Shown here piece by piece: positions 59,667 through 64,000 of a DNA stretch of 64,000 bases. A model generated the notes under the pieces. The model worked only from the letters and a program-made list of their open reading frames with translations. It made no database searches and had not been told where the DNA came from. The stretch lies in the NCBI GenBank assembly GCA_016702555.1, contig JADJDV010000006.1:186001-250000 (forward strand), given 5' to 3'. The DNA comes from Burkholderiales bacterium (GTDB lineage: Bacteria > Pseudomonadota > Gammaproteobacteria > Burkholderiales > Burkholderiaceae_C). The position numbers were made by a program, and so were the translations under genes. Within the stretch, counting starts at the first letter, position 1. Each line of letters begins with the position of its first letter.

Positions 59667-60356
59667 ATGCCCCGCCTGAACAATCGCATCGTCACATCGC
59701 TGCCACGCGCTGCTCGCACCAACTTGCTCGCGCTCGCCGAACTGGTTGACATGGAGTCTGGCGAGATCCTGAGCGAGACCGGCCGCGCCACCCGCCACGT
59801 GTACTTTCCCGTGTGCGGTGTCTGCTCGCTGATGACGGTCATTGACGATCATCCGGCCATGGAGATCGGCATGATCGGCCACGAGGGCATGCTGGGCGGC
59901 CACGTGGCGCTGGCCAGCCGCCACGACCCGATCGTCGCCCAGGTGCACGGCGGCGGCCGCGCCTACCGGATCGCGGTGCGTCCCTTCCGCGACGAGTTGG
60001 CCCGCAGCCCGGTGCTGCACAAACTCATGGCGCACTATCTTGGGGTGCTGTTGATGCAGCGGGCCCGGGTGGCCGGCTGCATGCACTACCACGCGATCGG
60101 ACCGCGCCTGGCGCGCTGGCTGCTCATGAGTCAGGATCGCGCGCAGAGCGATCATCTGCCGGTGACGCAGGAGTTCATCTCGACCATGCTGGGGGTGCGC
60201 CGCGTCAGCGTGACGCAGGCTGCCAGCCGCTTTCAGCGCGACGGCCTGATCGAGTACCACCGCGGCGAGTTGACCATCCTCGACCGCAACGGCCTCGAAG
60301 GCCAGTCATGCAGCTGCTACACCTTCGATCTGCAGGTCTATGCGGCCCACATGTGA
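59667..60356 (+). CDS. Crp/Fnr family transcriptional regulator, second of a tandem pair
   Basis: A 229-residue regulator with the same architecture as the preceding one: effector domain (VYFPVCGVCSLMTV, MIGHEGMLGGHVAL) and winged helix (LPVTQEFISTMLGVRRVSVTQAASRF). The two share the HEG(M/L)xG(G/I) and MLGVRR motifs but are otherwise distinct, so the pair is an old duplication or a paired unit. No Fnr-type cysteine cluster is present. The 190 bases after the stop hold no recognisable gene. Confidence 0.88.
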   Translation: MPRLNNRIVTSLPRAARTNLLALAELVDMESGEILSETGRATRHVYFPVCGVCSLMTVIDDHPAMEIGMIGHEGMLGGHVALASRHDPIVAQVHGGGRAYRIAVRPFRDELARSPVLHKLMAHYLGVLLMQRARVAGCMHYHAIGPRLARWLLMSQDRAQSDHLPVTQEFISTMLGVRRVSVTQAASRFQRDGLIEYHRGELTILDRNGLEGQSCSCYTFDLQVYAAHM

Positions 60357-60547
60357 GTGGGTGTTTTCGCGGACCAAGAAACCGGTCATGTGAAGAGCGA
60401 AGTGTCGACGCAAGAGCGGGCCAGGGGCTCATTCGGTCACGCAGGATGCACCCGTCACCGACGGCGCCGCGCGCTGGCAGCGCTTCGGTGGATAGGTTGC
60501 CAAGGAGACCGACATGGCCAGAACAGCCCGAGGTGCCGATAGCCTGA

Positions 60548-61432
60548 AGTCAGCCCCGTAGACTGCTGGCCGGTGCGCAAACTGCCGAGCAGCTTCGCCA
60601 GGCGCAGGCGGTGGTGTTGCCGCTGGACTACGGCCTGAGCCTGGAGCAGACCGCGCAAGTCATCGGCCGCTCGCCGGCGTGGACCTGCCGCCTGCGCAAT
60701 CGCTTCCTGGCCGGCGAGATCGTCGGCGATGGCCAGCGCCCTTCGCGCGGCGGGCGACGGCGCCAGAACCTGACGCTCGAGCAAGAGCGCACCGTGCTGG
60801 CGCCCTTTCTCGATCGCGCCCGCACCGGCGGCATCCTGGTGGTCGGCCAGCTCAAGAGCGAACTTGAAGCCACCCTGGGCCGTCCCATGGCGCCGTCCTC
60901 GGTCTACAACCTGCTGCACCGCCACGGCTGGCGCAAGCTCGCCCCCGACAAACGCCATCCGCAAAGTGATCCTGTGGCTCAAGAGGAGTGGAAAAAAAAC
61001 TCCCAGAACGCCTTGCCGAGATCCGCTCGCACTGGCCGGGCCAAGGCCCCATCAAGCTGATGTTCCAGGATGAGGCGCGCTTCGGACGCATCAACGACGT
61101 GCGCCGTTGCTGGGCGCCCAAGCCGCTGCGGCCGCTTGTGCCAGGCCATGTTGACCCACGAGTACACCTACGCCTATGCGGCCGTCGATGTGGCCAGCGG
61201 CGAGTTGGACTCGCTCATCCTGCCTCATGTCAACACGCACTGCATGCCGCTGTTTCTGAACGAGGTGGGCCTGCGCCACCCGAACGAGCGCATCGTCATG
61301 GTGCTCGATGGCGCTGGCTGGCACGCCAGTGGCCGGTTGCGCCCGCCAGCGAACATCCGCCTGCTGAGCCTGCCGCCGGACGCTGACGTCCGGTCATTCA
61401 GGGGGCCAGTTCAGTCACCATGTGTGGCTTAA
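60548..61432 (+). pseudogene. IS630-family transposase, decayed
   Basis: Three pieces in different frames: a helix-turn-helix part (60548-61000, LSLEQTAQVIGRSPAWTCRLR), a catalytic part with FQDEARFGRINDV (to about 61130) and a further part with AAVDVASGELDSLILPHV and MVLDGAGWH (to about 61390). The first junction contains A8 (60991-60998) and could be programmed, but another shift near 61140 and loss of the NPVEHLW-type end make it non-functional. The start codon is also missing. It differs from the complete IS630 at 53-54 kb. Confidence 0.85.
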
Positions 61433-61436
61433 GAGC

Positions 61437-62711
61437 TTACCTGTACACCAAATCGCGCAGTCCCAAGGACAGCGCGGGCACATAGGTGATCACCATCAGG
61501 CACACCAGAATCACCGCCACGAAGGGCAGCAGGTGCCGGATGATCTTGTCGAGCGAGATGCGCGCCACCGTGCAGGCGGCGAACAGGTTCACGCCGAAGG
61601 GCGGCGTGATCATGCCCAGCGCCAGGTTGACCACCATGATCAGCCCGAAGTGCACCGGGTCGATGCCGAAGTGCGCCGCGACGGGCGCCAGGATCGGCGC
61701 CAGCACGATGATGGCCGCGCTGGTCTCGATGAACATGCCGATGATGAACAGCGCGCCGTTCACGCCCAGCAGGAACATGGCCGGGCTTTGCAGCACCGCC
61801 TCCAGCCAGCGACCGATGGCCTCGGGCACACCGGCGCGCGTGATCAGGAAGGCGAACAGGCCGGCGTTGGCGATGATGAACATGATCACCGCCGACGACA
61901 CCACCGACTTGCGCAGCACCAGGAACAGATCCTGCAGGCTGATCTCGCGGTAGATCAGCATGCCGACCACCAGCGCGTAGGCCACGGCCACGGCCGAGGC
62001 TTCGGTCGGCGTGAAGATGCCGCCGTAGATGCCACCCAGCACGATGACCGGCATCAGCAGCGCCCAGGCCGCGCGCCAGCTCGCGGTCCAGAATCCCAGG
62101 CGCCCCTCGCCGTCGTGCTTGCCCCAGCCTTTCCACTTGCAATAGGCCCAGACGAACAGCATCAGCGCGCCGCTGATCAGCACGCCGGGGCCGAAGCCGG
62201 CGATGAACAGTTCGCCGATCGACACCTCGGCGGCCACGCCGTACAGGATCAGCGGGATCGAGGGCGGAATGATGACGCCCAGCTCGGCGCTGGTCGCCTG
62301 CAGCGCGGCGGCGTAGCTGGTGGGGTAGCCGAGCTTGATCAGCGCCGGGATCAGGATGGTGCCGATGGCAAAGGTGGTGGCCACCGACGAGCCCGACACC
62401 GCGGCGAAGATCATGCAGGTCAGCACGCAGCTGATCGCCAGCCCGCCCTGCACGCCGCCGACGATGCTCTTGGCGAATTCCACCAGCCGGCGCGAGATGC
62501 CGCCGGTTTCCATCAGGTTGCCGGCCAGGATGAAAAACGGAATCGCTGCCAGCGGAAACTTGTTGATCGAATTGAAGATCTCCTTGGCCGAGATCAGCAT
62601 GTGCGCGTTGCTGGCCTGGATGCCGACGATCGAGGCCAGGCCGATCGCCACCGCGACCGAGACGCTGAGCGCGAAGCCCAGCATCATGGTGAAGAGCATG
62701 GCGGCGGTCAT
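61437..62711 (-). CDS. dctM: TRAP transporter large permease DctM (second system)
   Basis: A 424-residue multi-spanning protein with the family motifs VIIPPSIPLILYGVA and GMITPPFGVNLF. The start MTAAMLFTMMLGFALS at 62711 is the first that gives the membrane topology of DctM; the open frame upstream is not part of the protein. It is separated from dctQ by a 75-base interspersed repeat rather than overlapping it as in the first operon of the window. The substrate is unknown. Confidence 0.93.
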   Translation of the reverse strand: MTAAMLFTMMLGFALSVSVAVAIGLASIVGIQASNAHMLISAKEIFNSINKFPLAAIPFFILAGNLMETGGISRRLVEFAKSIVGGVQGGLAISCVLTCMIFAAVSGSSVATTFAIGTILIPALIKLGYPTSYAAALQATSAELGVIIPPSIPLILYGVAAEVSIGELFIAGFGPGVLISGALMLFVWAYCKWKGWGKHDGEGRLGFWTASWRAAWALLMPVIVLGGIYGGIFTPTEASAVAVAYALVVGMLIYREISLQDLFLVLRKSVVSSAVIMFIIANAGLFAFLITRAGVPEAIGRWLEAVLQSPAMFLLGVNGALFIIGMFIETSAAIIVLAPILAPVAAHFGIDPVHFGLIMVVNLALGMITPPFGVNLFAACTVARISLDKIIRHLLPFVAVILVCLMVITYVPALSLGLRDLVYR

Positions 62712-62712
62712 G

Positions 62713-62788
62713 CTTGCCCCCACGCTTGATGCTGTGCGTCTGCGCTGCCCCCGATGGGGGCCTTCGCACCTTGGAGCGGTCCGGCGGT
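62713..62788 (-). repeat. interspersed repeat between dctQ and dctM
   Basis: A copy of the repeat found inside the RNB gene at 31943-32017, with the same CGCTTG, CGTCTGCGCTGCCCCC and GGGGGC stem and CCTTGGAGCGG / CCGGCG modules. It fills the gap between dctQ stop and dctM start exactly. Confidence 0.75.
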
Positions 62789-62790
62789 GC

Positions 62791-63285
62791 TCATTGCGCG
62801 GTCTCCAGTTCCATCCGGCGCGGATCGAGGTAGTTGGCGACGATGGCGATGATCGAGAACACCGCCCCCACCGGCAGCGCGATGTAGGCCCAGAACATCG
62901 ACAGGGTCTCCAGCCCGGCCATGCTCTGCACGCTGCCGCGCACCGCGTAGTCATAGCCCCACCACAGGATGATGACCATCAGCACCAGCGCCGCCAGCGC
63001 GACGATGAGGTCGAGCACGCGCTTGAGGTGGGTTGGCGCGGCGCGGTAGAGCGCATCGACGCTGATCATCGCGCCCTGGCGGAACGCCATCGGAATGCCC
63101 AGGAACACCATCCAGATCAGGCTGAAGCGGATCAGCACCTCGCTCCATTCGGCGGGCTGCTCCAGCACGAAGCGGGTGAAGATCTGAAACACCGCCAGCG
63201 ACGCGGCGATCGCCATCATCAGGCAGGCGATCACCATGGCAAGGCGGGTGGTCCAGCTTTCGACGATGAGGAACAGGGATTTCAT
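62791..63285 (-). CDS. dctQ: TRAP transporter small permease DctQ (second system)
   Basis: A 164-residue protein with four membrane segments, one of them containing the FTRFVLEQPAEWSEVLIRFSLIWMVFLG-like pattern (about residues 36-63) typical of DctQ. It is the second gene of a minus-strand dctP-dctQ-dctM operon. A terminator-like hairpin lies between dctP and this gene, which may lower permease expression relative to the binding protein. Confidence 0.9.
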   Translation of the reverse strand: MKSLFLIVESWTTRLAMVIACLMMAIAASLAVFQIFTRFVLEQPAEWSEVLIRFSLIWMVFLGIPMAFRQGAMISVDALYRAAPTHLKRVLDLIVALAALVLMVIILWWGYDYAVRGSVQSMAGLETLSMFWAYIALPVGAVFSIIAIVANYLDPRRMELETAQ

Positions 63286-63303
63286 GGTGGCCTACGGCAA
63301 AGA

Positions 63304-63334
63304 AAATGCCCGTCGCGGGGGGCGCACGGGCATT
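63304..63334 (-). terminator. terminator/attenuator between dctP and dctQ
   Basis: On the minus strand AATGCCCGT pairs with ACGGGCATT (9 bases) across a 12-base GC-rich loop, followed by TTCTTT. Such hairpins between the binding-protein gene and the permease genes commonly adjust stoichiometry in transport operons. Confidence 0.75.
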
Positions 63335-63375
63335 CGGGGTGACTCAAGGGTGACGCAGCAAACCGCGTTCCGCGA

Positions 63376-64000
63376 TCACTTGTAGTTGCGGATGCGCTCG
63401 AGATTGTCCTTGCCGAACTCCTTCTCGAACTGCGCGCTGACGCTGCTGAGGGCGGCAACAAACTTCGACTTGTCGACGTTGTCGATCACCGTCATGCCCT
63501 TGCTGCGCAGGTCGGCCACGCCCTTGGCATCGTCCTCGTCCACCTTGGCGCGGTTGGCCTTGGTGCCTTCCTTGGCGGCCTCGATGAAGGCCTGCTTGTC
63601 GGCGGCGCTGAGCTTGTCGAAGGCGGCCTTGTTCATCACGAACACGCAGGGCGAATAGACATGGCCGGTGAGCGACAAGTGCTTTTGCACCTGGTCGAAC
63701 TTGGCCGAGATGATGACCGGCAGCGGGTTCTCCTGGCCGTCCACCGTGCCCTGCTGCAGTGCGGTGAACACTTCCGGGAAGGCCATCGGCGTGGTGATGA
63801 TGCCGAAGGCTTTGTAGGCAGCGATGTGCACCGGGTTCTCCATGGTGCGCATCTTCAGGCCTTTCAGGTCGTCGGGCGAGTTGACCGAGCGCTTGCTGTT
63901 GGTCATGTGGCGGAAGCCGTTCTCGGCCCAGGCCAGCGCCTTGAAGCCCTTGGGCTCGAACTTCTTCAGCAGCTCGTCGCCGATCGGGCCGTCGAGCACC
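63376..64000 (-). CDS. dctP: TRAP transporter periplasmic binding protein DctP (second system, partial)
   Basis: C-terminal 207 or so residues of a TRAP solute-binding protein; the 5' end is outside the window. The conserved DLKGLKMRTMENPVHI (with the carboxylate-binding Arg), FPEVFTALQQGTVDGQENPLP and a helical tail mark the DctP family. The invariant Arg in this family contacts the ligand carboxylate, so an organic acid is likely. The first gene of the operon in transcription order; dctQ and dctM follow. Confidence 0.93.
   Translation of the reverse strand, partial: VLDGPIGDELLKKFEPKGFKALAWAENGFRHMTNSKRSVNSPDDLKGLKMRTMENPVHIAAYKAFGIITTPMAFPEVFTALQQGTVDGQENPLPVIISAKFDQVQKHLSLTGHVYSPCVFVMNKAAFDKLSAADKQAFIEAAKEGTKANRAKVDEDDAKGVADLRSKGMTVIDNVDKSKFVAALSSVSAQFEKEFGKDNLERIRNYK

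Noticed and set aside
60357..60547. Small genes in the gap after the second Crp/Fnr regulator
   Set aside because: Short frames exist but none has a ribosome-binding site or recognisable product, and the region leads into a decayed transposase.
52777..61436. A defence or toxin-antitoxin system in the IS-rich island
   Set aside because: The island was read in all frames; only transposases, regulators and small unknown proteins were found, with no nuclease, toxin or partner motif that I could support.

Overview
This is high-GC (roughly 65-70 %) chromosomal DNA of a betaproteobacterium, most likely order Burkholderiales, family Comamonadaceae. The grounds are the complete mraZ-to-lpxC division and wall cluster in beta-proteobacterial order, a DksA with an Ala/Lys/Pro-rich N-terminus, murD and glmS with small Comamonadaceae-like insertions, IPTL-CTERM sorting, and several GC-rich interspersed repeats that I associate with this family. 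Genus cannot be fixed from the sequence; Ottowia or a near relative is only a guess. No rRNA, tRNA or CRISPR array was seen.

Layout. 1-2.3 kb: end of a TRAP transporter operon (dctP partial, dctQ, dctM). 2.3-5.5 kb: a carboxymuconolactone-decarboxylase-like protein, then dapF, a DUF484 gene and xerC. 5.7-9.8 kb: a His-rich CobW-type GTPase, dksA, hslV and hslU. 10.0-28.7 kb: the dcw cluster mraZ-rsmH-ftsL-ftsI-murE-murF-mraY-murD-ftsW-murG-murC-ddl-ftsQ-ftsA-ftsZ-lpxC, mostly joined by 4-base ATGA overlaps. 28.8-33.9 kb: a minus-strand block with ruvC, mtgA, a TonB-like gene, an RNB-domain ribonuclease and an esterase. 34.5-38 kb: rodA, a DUF1508 protein and a phospholipase-D/cardiolipin-synthase-like lipoprotein. 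38-41.9 kb: an orphan molybdopterin oxidoreductase fused operonically to fdhD. 42-45 kb: a DUF2905 protein, a MidA-like methyltransferase and a pterin operon (SDR plus two tandem FolB paralogues). 45-52.8 kb: an IPTL-CTERM secreted protein behind an FNR-type box, ttcA, a lipoprotein, a histidine phosphatase, a D-threonine-aldolase-like PLP enzyme, an Lrp regulator and glmS.

52.8-61.4 kb is an accessory island: an IS256 remnant, an intact-looking IS630 element, an IS66 element with an inverted duplicated end and a preserved 8-base target duplication, a winged-helix regulator, two tandem Crp/Fnr regulators and a decayed second IS630 transposase. 61.4-64 kb is a second, minus-strand TRAP operon (dctM, dctQ, dctP partial).

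How the genes work together. The central 18 kb makes and flips the peptidoglycan precursor (murC-F, ddl, mraY, murG) and builds the divisome that uses it (ftsL, I, W, Q, A, Z), with mraZ at the head behind a four-repeat MraZ-type operator. MtgA, RodA, DapF and GlmS elsewhere in the window feed or use the same wall pathway (meso-DAP, UDP-sugar supply, glycan polymerisation), so the region is strongly biased to envelope growth.

Most unusual structure. At least three families of short structured repeats fill intergenic gaps and overlap stop or start codons. The clearest has terminal words GATGACAAATGAC / GTCATTYGTCATC and internal 3-4 nt-loop hairpins separated by ATGAC/GTCAT. The 5' end of murC is partially duplicated so as to create a 28-codon coupled leader ORF. 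A repeat copy lies in frame inside the RNB gene. A 50-base almost pure G tract removes the stop codon between rsmH and ftsL and is probably a sequence error.
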